From the NCBI GenBank assembly GCA_027687465.1, contig JAQCQR010000010.1, positions 23,326 to 87,325 on the forward strand: DNA of 64,000 nucleotides, in the 5' to 3' direction. Position 1 is the first letter of the stretch; each line of letters opens with the position of its first letter. The DNA is from Coriobacteriaceae bacterium AF08-21 (GTDB lineage Bacteria; Actinomycetota; Coriobacteriia; Coriobacteriales; Coriobacteriaceae). Below, piece by piece: positions 1 to 7,834 of this stretch. The notes beneath the pieces are model-generated. The model had not been told where the DNA came from. It worked only from the letters and a program-made list of their open reading frames with translations, and made no database searches. The position numbers were made by a program, and so were the translations under genes.

Positions 1-105
1 CCGCAACTCCACCCATCCGGAAATCCCATCCCACTCCGCACACATCCGGGCGTAGAGCAATCAGCTTATTAGGCCTTCCATCAATAAAGGGGCGCCCTCG
101 TGTCA

Positions 106-136
106 CGAAAAAAGCCTCGAGAACTTCGAGGCTTTC
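106..136 (-). terminator. Rho-independent terminator of the flavodoxin gene
   Basis: A 9-bp stem (112-120 with 126-134, arm AAGCCTCGA) with a 5-nt loop is followed on the minus strand by a T-run. It lies about 45 bp past the stop codon of the minus-strand flavodoxin-like gene. The first 100 bases of the window show no gene I can support. Confidence 0.8.
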
Positions 137-177
137 ACATTTGTATTGTTTTGCACGAAGGACCGCGAACGGCGAAG

Positions 178-735
178 CTACTCTCCCAGCACGGCCTTCT
201 TGGCGGCTGCAGCCATGTTGTCCAGGTCTTCCTTGGTGGGATGGTCCTTCGCGGCAACCCAGTTGTCGAGCAGCATCTTAAATCGGGCGTTTTCGGGATC
301 TTGCTCAAGCATGGCCTCGTAGCGCTGCTTGACCGCGGGGCCCATCTTGCCCTGGCACATCGCCCAGCCCGCAAGCTCGGCATCCCCAGCCAAATTGGAA
401 GTTACGCGGTCGATAATCTGCTGATAATAGCTCTGGTCGGCGCCAAAACCGCAGGTGCCAAACAGGAAGACGCGCTTACCGTGCAAGGCGGAGAGCAACG
501 CCGCGACCGAAGGCGTGCAGGCGCCCTTGTCGCACCAAAAACCAACGAGCACCGTATCGGCAGTGCAGGCACCCTGCGCCTCTTGCGCGACCTGTTCCGG
601 ATCTGCATCATCGCTCAGCGCAGCGGCATGGATAAACTCGACGCCCGCAGCCTGCAGCGCGCGCTTGAGCGCCCCCGAAACCATCCTGGTATTACCGCTC
701 TTGCTGTTGACCACCATAGAGCATGTCATAGTCAC
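178..735 (-). CDS. Flavodoxin-like protein
   Basis: The 185-residue protein has a short N-terminal strand followed by a phosphate-loop-like SKSGNTR segment at about residues 12-18. This is the usual flavodoxin FMN-phosphate loop (T/SxTGNT-like), and the hydrophobic VLVGFWCDKG and VFLFGTCGFG strands fit an alternating alpha/beta fold. The likely role is FMN-dependent electron transfer in the cytosol; the partner is unknown. The gene stands alone with its own candidate promoter and terminator. The start is GTG at 735, with GAGG five bases upstream; an in-frame ATG at 729 is an alternative. The family is recognised from motif and fold pattern, and the specific redox partner cannot be inferred. 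Confidence 0.75.
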   Translation of the reverse strand: MTMTCSMVVNSKSGNTRMVSGALKRALQAAGVEFIHAAALSDDADPEQVAQEAQGACTADTVLVGFWCDKGACTPSVAALLSALHGKRVFLFGTCGFGADQSYYQQIIDRVTSNLAGDAELAGWAMCQGKMGPAVKQRYEAMLEQDPENARFKMLLDNWVAAKDHPTKEDLDNMAAAAKKAVLGE

Positions 736-788
736 GTTGCCTCGTTTCCCCCGAAACTCGAGCCATTAATGCAATTTATTAGATGAAT

Positions 789-816
789 ATCTTAGTACTA
801 ACGTGACAGATGTAAA
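789..816 (-). promoter_or_regulatory. Candidate sigma-70 promoter for the flavodoxin gene
   Basis: On the minus strand TTTACA (811-816) and TAAGAT (789-794) are 16 bp apart, about 55 bp upstream of the GTG start. The hexamers are only moderate matches to consensus. Confidence 0.35.
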
Positions 817-892
817 CCGCCGTCTGTCGATTGGCGACGCAGACGACATCTTTGGACAGATTTCGAACAGTATGTACTTCGGATTGAAACCG

Positions 893-1030
893 CCGCAGAA
901 CGTTTCACGAATGGCCGAAAAACTGTTTCACAAAACGCCGTCAAATTGTTTCATATAATATCGTCAATTTGTTTCACGAAATACCGTCAAATTGTGTCAT
1001 GGTTTTTCGTCAAAATGTTTTACGCGCTGG
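893..1030. repeat. Six tandem imperfect 23-bp repeats upstream of a DUF4143 ATPase
   Basis: A GTTTCA-like core recurs with its first G at 902, 925, 948, 971, 994 and 1017, an exact 23-bp period over six units. The best-conserved unit reads CGTCAAATTGTTTCA followed by an A/T-rich spacer. The array ends about 45 bp before the ATPase start. A 23-bp period is near two helical turns, which suggests a multi-site operator bound on one DNA face; this is inference. Confidence 0.8.
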
Positions 1031-1076
1031 TAAGATGCTATAAAACGAGATGTTTCTTTGAATGGTGGGAAGTACG

Positions 1077-2342
1077 ATGACTAGGTATATGAGTAGATGT
1101 ATCGATCGCTCAATCGAACGCGATCTTGGCATTTTTGGTGCCGTGCTCATTCAGGGACCGAAGTGGTGCGGAAAGACGACTACGGCCCAGCGATTCGCTG
1201 AATCATCGCTGTCTCTCTCCGACCCTGTCGGAGACTTTGCCGCACTGCAGCTTGCCAGGATCGATCCAGCTCAAGCAATAGTCGGCGCAACGCCGAGACT
1301 CATCGATGAGTGGCAGGAAGAGCCAAAACTGTGGGACGCGATACGTTTCGAATGCGATCGTCGGACCGGTGAGCCAGGGCAGTTTTTGCTTACGGGGTCA
1401 GCAACACCAAACGACGCCGACCAACCGATGCACAGCGGCATCGGGCGCATATCACGCTTGCGCATGGAAACAATGACTCTGGCCGAACTCGGGGTTTCCT
1501 CAGGGGCGGTCTCGCTCGAATCGCTGCTTAACGGATGCCCCATCAAAGCGGCACTTGGATCCATCAACGGCATCGCCGATATTGCCGATTTGCTATGTCG
1601 TGGTGGTTGGCCTCAGGCGGTTGGCAAGACGACTGCCGATGCAATGCGTATATCCGCTGCCTACATCGACGGTGTCTGCGAATCGGATGTTTCGAGGGTT
1701 GACGGCGTGAAGCGTGACCCGGAGAAAGTCAGAGCTCTTCTGTCTTCGCTTGCGCGCAACGAATCCACTCTTGCCGGCGAAAAGTCTCTTGAGAAAGACC
1801 TCGGCGGTGATGTATCGAGAAGTACACTGCGGCGCTATACGGATGCCTTGCGCAGAATACACATCATCGATGATATCCCGGCTTGGCATCCGGCGCTCAG
1901 GTCTCCGGTAAAGCTGCGGCAAAGTGCGAAAAGGCACCTCGCCGACCCTTCGCTTGCCGTCGCACTGCTCGGAGCAAATCCGGAGTCATTGGCATCCGAC
2001 CCGAAGACGCTGGGACTGCTCTTCGAATCCCTCGTCCTGCACGACCTTAAGGTCTATGCAGCCGCAAATGACTCATCGGTGTCCCACTACCATGACGCCG
2101 ACGATCTCGAGGTTGATGCCGTTATACACAGGCGCGATGGAACTTGGATTGCCGTGGAAGTAAAACTCGGAAGTCCGCAGATCCCCGAGGCATCTGCAAA
2201 CCTGCTTCGACTCGAGCGCAAACTTGTCGAGCGTGGCGAGAGACCACCCGCGGCCAAGCTCATCGTCATCGGGTTCGGCATGCCGGCCCATACAACGCCC
2301 GAGGGCATTATCGTTGCCCCCGTTGACACGCTCGCGCCCTAG
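1077..2342 (+). CDS. DUF4143 / AAA_14-type ATPase
   Basis: The N-terminal half is a P-loop ATPase with a Walker A motif (GPKWCGKTT) and an acidic Walker B-like segment (RLIDEWQEE). The LLTGSATP sensor-like motif and the C-terminal DUF4143 region with a PD-(D/E)xK-like core (EVDAVIHRRDGTWIAVEVKLG) are typical of this archaeal/bacterial family. The cellular role of the family is poorly defined. I chose ATG 1077 because GGTGGGA lies about 7 bp upstream; ATG 1062 is an alternative adding five residues. The gene follows a 23-bp tandem repeat array and converges on the ABC exporter genes. A second family member lies at 36281-37486, only distantly similar. Confidence 0.85.
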   Translation: MTRYMSRCIDRSIERDLGIFGAVLIQGPKWCGKTTTAQRFAESSLSLSDPVGDFAALQLARIDPAQAIVGATPRLIDEWQEEPKLWDAIRFECDRRTGEPGQFLLTGSATPNDADQPMHSGIGRISRLRMETMTLAELGVSSGAVSLESLLNGCPIKAALGSINGIADIADLLCRGGWPQAVGKTTADAMRISAAYIDGVCESDVSRVDGVKRDPEKVRALLSSLARNESTLAGEKSLEKDLGGDVSRSTLRRYTDALRRIHIIDDIPAWHPALRSPVKLRQSAKRHLADPSLAVALLGANPESLASDPKTLGLLFESLVLHDLKVYAAANDSSVSHYHDADDLEVDAVIHRRDGTWIAVEVKLGSPQIPEASANLLRLERKLVERGERPPAAKLIVIGFGMPAHTTPEGIIVAPVDTLAP

Positions 2343-2370
2343 CGCTGCGTTACATGCCCCACGGGCTTCC

Positions 2371-4230
2371 TCACTGGGCGAATTGGCTGCGGTAGAGCTC
2401 GGCGTAAAAGCCACCTGCCTCGAGCAGTTCATCGTGCGTGCCGCGCTCGATAATCTCGCCATCGCGCATTACCAAGATGCAATCGGCGTTGCGGATGGTG
2501 CTCAGGCGGTGCGCCACGACAAAGCTTGTGCGACCTGCCATAAGCTTGTCGAATGCCGCCTGAACCTGCAGCTCGGTACGCGTATCGATGCTCGAGGTCG
2601 CCTCGTCCAGCAGCAAGATAGCTGGGTCGGTGAGCATGACGCGCGCGATGCACAGCAGCTGTTTTTGACCTTGGCTAAACGTGCCGCCGTCCTCGCCGAT
2701 CACCGTATCGTAGCCGCCTGGCAGCTGCGCGATAAACTTGTGCGCGTGCGCGCGCTTGGCGGCCTCGACAATCTGCTCGCGCGTGGCATCGGGGCAACCG
2801 TAGGCAATGTTTTCGGCCACCGTGCCCTCGAACAGCCAGGTGTCCTGCAGCACCATGCCAAAGGCGCGGCGCAGGCTCGCGCGCGTGTAGTCACGCGAGG
2901 AGCGACCATCGACCGCGATGCGCCCAGCATCGATATCGTAAAAGCGCAGCAGCAGATTGATGAGCGTTGTCTTGCCACAGCCCGTGGGACCGACCAGGGC
3001 AAAGCGCATGCCGGGCTTGGCATCGATGCAGATATCCTGCAGCAGTTTGCGGTCGGGCACATAGCTAAAGTCCACATGCTCAAACGAAACCTCGCCCTGC
3101 GGGGCGGCAAGCTCTACGGCGTCCGACGCGTCGGGCTCCTGCTCGCGCGCATCGAGCAGCGCAAACATGCGGCGCGCCGAGGCGTACGCGGTCTGGATCT
3201 GCGTGATGACGTTGGTGACCTCGTTGAACGGCTTGGTGTACTGGTTGGCATAGGACAGGAAAATCTGCACGCCGCCCACCGTAAGCGCCGCTGGCACGCC
3301 CGTGATCACGCCCACGCAGCCGATCACAGCGACCACGGCATAGATGATGTTATTGATAAAGCGCGTGCCGGGGTTGGAGAGCGAACCCATAAACTGCGCG
3401 CGTTCACCTGCTGTATAGAGCTCGGCGTTAAGGGCATCGAAGCGCTGCTGAGCGTGCGGGCCGTAGACGAAGGCGTCCACCAGCTTTTGCTCACCCACAT
3501 ACTCCTCGATATGACCACCGAGCTGCCCTTGAATACGCTGCTGAGCCGTAAAGCTTTTGTTGGAGAGCTTGGCGATGGCGCCAGCTGCAAAGATGGAAAG
3601 CGGCGTGACGAGCACCACCACGAGTGTCATGGTCAGGTTAATGGAGAGCATAAACGCAAGCGTGCCCACGATGGTGATGACGCCGGTAAAGAGCTGGGTA
3701 AAGCCCTGCAGCAGACCGTCGCCCACCTGATCGACGTCGTTGACCACGCGGCTCATAAGGTCGCCGTGGGCATGGCTGTCGACAAAGCTGAGCGGCATGC
3801 GGCTGAGCTTGTCGCTCGCCTCCACGCGCATGTCGCGCACCGTTTCGTAGGACAGGCGGTTGACGCAGTAGCCCTGCAGCCACTGAAAGGCCGCTGCACC
3901 CATCACGACAATCGCGAGTTTGGTAACGAGCGGCAGCAGCGCATCGAAGTCCACCTGCCCGGTGGCGACGATCAGGTCGATGCCCTCACCAATGAGGATG
4001 GGCGTGTAGAGCTGCAGAATCACCGAGATGGCGGCGCTCACAAACGACGCCGTAAACGAAATACGGTGCGGGCGAACATAGCCCAGCAGGCGGCGCGTCA
4101 CCGCGCCCACGGGATAGCGCTCGGGATCACCGGGTTGGCGCGGGCCGTCGCCCAGGTCGTTGAGGTTATCGTTGCCGGACACATTAGCGGTCATCGTGGC
4201 GACCGAACCGGAAGAAGTATACGGGTTCAT
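2371..4230 (-). CDS. ABC exporter half-transporter (canonical-site subunit)
   Basis: This 619-residue protein has an N-terminal six-helix exporter domain (about residues 55-350) and a C-terminal ATPase domain. Visible motifs are Walker A GPTGCGKTT, Walker B ILLLDEATSS with the catalytic Glu, and the switch His in VAHRLST. The signature is FSQGQKQ instead of LSGGQ. Its start ATG directly abuts the TAG stop of the upstream exporter gene, so the pair is translationally linked. Known heterodimeric exporters combine one consensus and one degenerate site; here this subunit supplies the catalytic Glu and His of the good site. Substrate (drug, lipid or peptide) cannot be told from sequence. Confidence 0.92.
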   Translation of the reverse strand: MNPYTSSGSVATMTANVSGNDNLNDLGDGPRQPGDPERYPVGAVTRRLLGYVRPHRISFTASFVSAAISVILQLYTPILIGEGIDLIVATGQVDFDALLPLVTKLAIVVMGAAAFQWLQGYCVNRLSYETVRDMRVEASDKLSRMPLSFVDSHAHGDLMSRVVNDVDQVGDGLLQGFTQLFTGVITIVGTLAFMLSINLTMTLVVVLVTPLSIFAAGAIAKLSNKSFTAQQRIQGQLGGHIEEYVGEQKLVDAFVYGPHAQQRFDALNAELYTAGERAQFMGSLSNPGTRFINNIIYAVVAVIGCVGVITGVPAALTVGGVQIFLSYANQYTKPFNEVTNVITQIQTAYASARRMFALLDAREQEPDASDAVELAAPQGEVSFEHVDFSYVPDRKLLQDICIDAKPGMRFALVGPTGCGKTTLINLLLRFYDIDAGRIAVDGRSSRDYTRASLRRAFGMVLQDTWLFEGTVAENIAYGCPDATREQIVEAAKRAHAHKFIAQLPGGYDTVIGEDGGTFSQGQKQLLCIARVMLTDPAILLLDEATSSIDTRTELQVQAAFDKLMAGRTSFVVAHRLSTIRNADCILVMRDGEIIERGTHDELLEAGGFYAELYRSQFAQ

Positions 4231-6075
4231 CTAGCAACCCTCCTTTGAGCAAGTAGGCGCAGGGGCAGTCGGGGCGGACGCGGGCACCGTGCTCCCCTGC
4301 TGGCCCTCGAGCTCCTCGCGGCGCAGCTGCGACTGGCAAATCTCGCGATAGAGCTGGCAGCTTGCATACAGCTCGTCATGCGTGCCCAGGCCCGCAACCG
4401 ATCCGTGGTCGAGCACGCAGATCATGTCGGCATCGCGCACGGTCGAGACGCGCTGGCTCACGATGACCGTCGTGAGCGGCAGCCCGCCCTCGGCGGCACC
4501 GCGCACGCTGCGCTCGCGGATGGCATGGCGAAGCGCCGCGTCGGTCTTAAAATCGAGCGCCGAGGCGGAGTCGTCCATGATCAATATCTGAGGCGAGCCC
4601 ACCAGGGCGCGCGCGATGGTCAGGCGCTGGCGTTGGCCACCGCTGAAGTTCTTACCGCCCGCCTCGACCGGGGCATCGAGCCCCTGCGGCTTGTTGCGCA
4701 CGAATTCGCTGGCCTGCGCCATATCGAGCGCCGCCCAGAGCTCATCGTCGGTCGCTGACTCGTCACGCCAGGTCAGGTTGCTGCGGATGGTGCCGCTCAC
4801 CAGCGACGCGCGCTGCGGGACGGTCGCGACCACATGGCGCAGCTGGTCGAGCGGCCAGGCGCGCACGTCGGCGCCCATCACGCTCACGCTGCCAGCGCTC
4901 GCATCGTACAGGCGCGGGATAAGCGAAACGAGCGTGGACTTGCCGCTGCCCGTGCCGCCGATAATGCCGAGCGTCTTGCCCAGCGGCAGCTCCAGCGTCA
5001 CATCGCTCACGGCATTTGCCGCGCCCACGCCAAACGAAAAGCTCGCATGGTCAAAGCTCAACGCAGGAACGGGAGCGACATTGCCCGGCTCGGGCAGTGC
5101 GACCGGCTGGTTGCCCTCATCGGTAATGCTCGGCACGCAATTGAGCACCTCGTTGATACGCGACGCGCTGGCGCTCGACTTGGTAAAGACCACGACCAGG
5201 TTGGCGACATACACGATGGAGGTGAGGGTCTGCGTCATGTAGTTGACGAACGCCATGACCTGACCCTGCGTGAGCTCGCCCACGTTGACCTGGATGCCGC
5301 CGACCCACAGGATGGCGCACACGCCCAGGTTCATCACAAGAAACGTGACGGGGTTGAGAATCGACGAGAGCTTGCCCACCGCGATGGCAGTATTGGCCTG
5401 GTCATCGGCGGCTTGGGCAAAGCGCTCACGCTCGTGATCTTCACGCACAAACGCACGGACCACGCGAGCGCCCGAAAGGCCTTCGCGGCAGATAAGCGCG
5501 ATGCGGTCGAGCTTTGCCTGCAGCTGCTTGTAGTACGGAATACAGCGCGCCATGACAACCCAGAACACCAGGCCAATGGCGGGCGTGCAGATCAAAAAGA
5601 TGATGCCGAGCTTAAGGTCGATGGCAAGGGCCGCGCACATGGAGCCCACGGCCAAGAAGGGCCAGCGGATGAGCATGCGTACGCCCAGCGCCACAGCGAG
5701 CTGCACCTGGTTAACGTCGTTGGTGATGCGGGTGATGAGCGACGGCGTGCCGAAGCGGTCGAGCTCGGCGTAACTCAGCTTGTTGATGTGCTGGTAGAGC
5801 GCGCCGCGAATGTCGGTGCCCATGCCCTGCGAGGTGAGCGCCGCCATCTTTTGGCAGACGAGCGTAAACGAGATGCCGATCACAGCCATGGCGCCAAGTA
5901 CCATACCGTAGTGGACGACGGCGTTCACGTCGTGTGCGCCGATACCCTTATCAATCATCTGGGCAATCACCAGCGGCGTCAGCAGGTCAAAGATCACTTC
6001 GATCAGCTTGCACGCAGGACCAATCACCATATAGCGGCGAAACTTACCGCCAAAACGCCTGAGCAGCTCAATCAT
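4231..6075 (-). CDS. ABC exporter half-transporter (degenerate-site subunit)
   Basis: A six-helix exporter domain is followed by an ATPase domain with Walker A GGTGSGKST and a canonical FSGGQRQR signature. Walker B reads ILIMDDSAS, so Asp replaces the catalytic Glu, and the switch His is Gln in VSQRVST. These changes mark the degenerate subunit of a heterodimer with the adjacent downstream gene. I chose ATG 6075 (protein begins MIELLRRFGG, 614 residues) because AGGGAG lies about 9 bp upstream and the start matches relatives; an in-frame GTG at 6132 would add 19 poorly conserved residues. It is the first gene of a two-gene operon. Confidence 0.9.
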   Translation of the reverse strand: MIELLRRFGGKFRRYMVIGPACKLIEVIFDLLTPLVIAQMIDKGIGAHDVNAVVHYGMVLGAMAVIGISFTLVCQKMAALTSQGMGTDIRGALYQHINKLSYAELDRFGTPSLITRITNDVNQVQLAVALGVRMLIRWPFLAVGSMCAALAIDLKLGIIFLICTPAIGLVFWVVMARCIPYYKQLQAKLDRIALICREGLSGARVVRAFVREDHERERFAQAADDQANTAIAVGKLSSILNPVTFLVMNLGVCAILWVGGIQVNVGELTQGQVMAFVNYMTQTLTSIVYVANLVVVFTKSSASASRINEVLNCVPSITDEGNQPVALPEPGNVAPVPALSFDHASFSFGVGAANAVSDVTLELPLGKTLGIIGGTGSGKSTLVSLIPRLYDASAGSVSVMGADVRAWPLDQLRHVVATVPQRASLVSGTIRSNLTWRDESATDDELWAALDMAQASEFVRNKPQGLDAPVEAGGKNFSGGQRQRLTIARALVGSPQILIMDDSASALDFKTDAALRHAIRERSVRGAAEGGLPLTTVIVSQRVSTVRDADMICVLDHGSVAGLGTHDELYASCQLYREICQSQLRREELEGQQGSTVPASAPTAPAPTCSKEGC

Positions 6076-6228
6076 GTATAGGCGCTCCCTATCATCATCC
6101 ACATTCAATTCGAACCATGATAGTACCGCCACCCCAAAAGAAGCGTAAACAACTCGTCATTTCTAATGGGATTCGGTTTCCAAAGAAGCGGAAAGGCACG
6201 CGCACATCCGACCAACGTCGGGTCGACC

Positions 6229-6259
6229 ACTTGGTATACTTACATTAGTGCTACCAAGT
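6229..6259. promoter_or_regulatory. Inverted repeat overlapping a -10-like TATACT, candidate operator
   Basis: ACTTGGTA (6229-6236) and TACCAAGT (6252-6259) are a perfect 8-bp inverted repeat with a 15-bp spacer. TATACT at 6235-6240 overlaps the left arm, about 50 bp before the start of the LANTG surface protein. An overlapping promoter and operator is inferred; no clear -35 is seen. Confidence 0.4.
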
Positions 6260-6290
6260 TAGTCGCCAACCCTTGAAATGAGGTGCCGAG

Positions 6291-7295
6291 ATGAACGACA
6301 TTCTCGCAAGAAGAGCAAGACGAGCAACCGTGGGCATCGCCCTTTCCGCGGCACTTGTCGCGGGAATCGCCCCCGCAACGGCGATAGCGGCAGAAACCAG
6401 TTCCCCCACCGGTGCGGCCGTTTCGCAGACGAGCACCGCCAACGGCAATTCGGGCGCCCCGCAGACAGAAGACGCGGCCGCCACAAAAGAAAAAGCGTAT
6501 GCAGCCATGCAGGAAGCGCTCAAAAACCTCGAGGCCGCAAAAGACGCCGCAAGTCCCGAGAAACTTGCGGAAATCGATGATGACATTGCCGCTTTTCAAG
6601 AGATCTACGACATGGTGGTGACGGAAGCCGCCAAACGGAGGGAACCCCTTCCCGCCATGCAAGCGAACGTCGATGCAGCCCAAGCCAAATACGATGAGGC
6701 CCACAACCGGACAAGCGGCCTTCAGGCAGAATTAAATAAGGCAATCGACGACGGAGCTTCTAACGAAACTATTAAGCAGTTGCGAAGTGAGATCATGTCG
6801 GCAGAAAGGCGAGAAAAATCTTGTGAAGATGATCTTCACCACTGCCAACGCCGGCTCGAAAGCCAGGAAAGACAGGTTCAGTATTTCGAAAGTGAGGCAG
6901 AGGAAGCCAAAGCCCACATCGACGAGGACATAGCCAAGCGAAATGCGCTCCTCGGCGATTTGGAAAAGGCGCAAGCGGCCTATGACGACGCCTGCAAGGC
7001 ATACGAAGAGGCGAAAGCCGCGGCAGACAAGGCCACCTCACCCGAAATAACGAAACCCGCCGAGACGACAAAACCCTCCAGCTCAGCGCAGCCGGCCGAA
7101 ACGGCACAGCCCGCCAGCTCGCCCGCGACCGGCAAATACGCTCCATCGAGCTCCACCAAGCAAGCAGATACGACCGCCGGCAAGCTCGCGAACACGGGCG
7201 ACGCAGCGCCGAGCGCAATCACACTCGCAGGAATCGCCGCCGCAGGGTTCGAAATAACCGCCACAGCCACACGCCGCCTCAAGAACTCAAAATAG
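6291..7295 (+). CDS. Secreted coiled-coil surface protein with LANTG sortase signal
   Basis: The 334-residue protein starts with a signal peptide (basic MNDILARRARR, hydrophobic stretch, cut near AIAAE at about residue 34). Residues about 60-250 are Ala/Glu/Lys-rich with long heptad-like helices, indicating an extended coiled coil. A Pro/Thr/Ser-rich spacer follows (about 250-295), then LANTG, a hydrophobic segment and a short basic tail (RRLKNSK). LANTG is a variant of LPXTG, so covalent wall anchoring by a sortase is expected; no sortase gene is in the window. It probably acts as a stalk or adhesin, with no recognisable binding domain. ATG follows GAGGTGCCGAG. Confidence 0.85.
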   Translation: MNDILARRARRATVGIALSAALVAGIAPATAIAAETSSPTGAAVSQTSTANGNSGAPQTEDAAATKEKAYAAMQEALKNLEAAKDAASPEKLAEIDDDIAAFQEIYDMVVTEAAKRREPLPAMQANVDAAQAKYDEAHNRTSGLQAELNKAIDDGASNETIKQLRSEIMSAERREKSCEDDLHHCQRRLESQERQVQYFESEAEEAKAHIDEDIAKRNALLGDLEKAQAAYDDACKAYEEAKAAADKATSPEITKPAETTKPSSSAQPAETAQPASSPATGKYAPSSSTKQADTTAGKLANTGDAAPSAITLAGIAAAGFEITATATRRLKNSK

Positions 7296-7340
7296 CCGAC
7301 AGAGCATTCTGCCTTCACCAATCCACAAGCCCAGAGACAA

Positions 7341-7381
7341 AAAGAGGCCCGTTTCCCCAACCCAGGGAAACGGGCCTCTTT
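7341..7381 (+). terminator. Strong terminator after the LANTG protein gene
   Basis: A perfect 17-bp stem (7341-7357 with 7365-7381) has a 7-nt loop and ends in CTTTACTT. It lies 45 bp past the stop codon. Confidence 0.85.
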
Positions 7382-7521
7382 ACTTGTAAAAACAAATGGT
7401 AATGCCACTGTCTCTTGAAGCACATCGCCACCGCGCTCCAAACAACGCCAACGAGCAGCATTCCTTAAGGGATAGATTTAATTAGGCTAACGCGCCTTTA
7501 CGGGTGATTTTTAGACGAAGT

Positions 7522-7616
7522 GGTCCCGGTGCCGGCGGGCTGTTTGGTAGTCGAGCGATCCCGCAGGCAAAGCCGAGGACCAGCGAGACACCAAACAGCC
7601 CGCCGGCACCGGGACC
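7522..7616. repeat. Long perfect inverted repeat, 27-bp arms
   Basis: Arms 7522-7548 and 7590-7616 are perfectly complementary and GC-rich, enclosing a 41-bp centre. It sits between the LANTG gene terminator and the SRP RNA terminator in gene-free DNA. There is no T-run on either side, so it is not a normal terminator. Confidence 0.85.
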
Positions 7617-7629
7617 GCATCGCGGCACC

Positions 7630-7648
7630 AAAAAAGCGCCCGTGCGCT
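7630..7648 (-). terminator. Terminator of the SRP RNA gene
   Basis: On the minus strand a GCGC-ACGG-GCGC hairpin is followed by six T residues, immediately after the 3' end of the SRP RNA. Confidence 0.75.
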
Positions 7649-7740
7649 CGATGGATTCGGATGCCCGACAGAGGCTCCTTATGGCTGCTTCCTTCCGGAC
7701 CTGACCAGATTCGGAACATGTCGTCATCCGAACCCATCGA
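7649..7740 (-). ncRNA. ffs: Small bacterial signal recognition particle RNA (4.5S type)
   Basis: The minus strand contains the SRP domain IV signature GGTCAGGTCCGGAAGGAAGC, which binds the Ffh M domain. The two ends (7649-7663 and 7726-7740) pair into a long closing helix, giving a single hairpin of about 92 nt. That is the usual small bacterial SRP RNA lacking the Alu domain. It works with Ffh and FtsY in co-translational membrane targeting. Exact ends are estimated from the helix and the following terminator. Confidence 0.95.
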
Positions 7741-7834
7741 ACGCGCTAGGCGCTTGGTATATCTTACCTGCTCCCGCCCGCCACGGCAAGTGGGGCGAAC
7801 CCATCGGATGGATTCGCCCCACTCGTCCATATCG

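Noticed and set aside
1..100. Partial gene at the left edge
   Set aside because: No frame with family similarity could be recognised in this short stretch.
893..1030. CRISPR array
   Set aside because: The repeat unit is only 23 bp with no unique spacers of 30 bp or more and there are no cas genes; it is a simple tandem array.
2224..4248. A 674-codon open frame on the plus strand
   Set aside because: It is antisense to a well-conserved ABC exporter gene and has no recognisable motif or ribosome site.
7522..7616. Rho-independent terminator
   Set aside because: The loop is 41 bp and there is no T-run on either side; separate good terminators exist for both neighbours.
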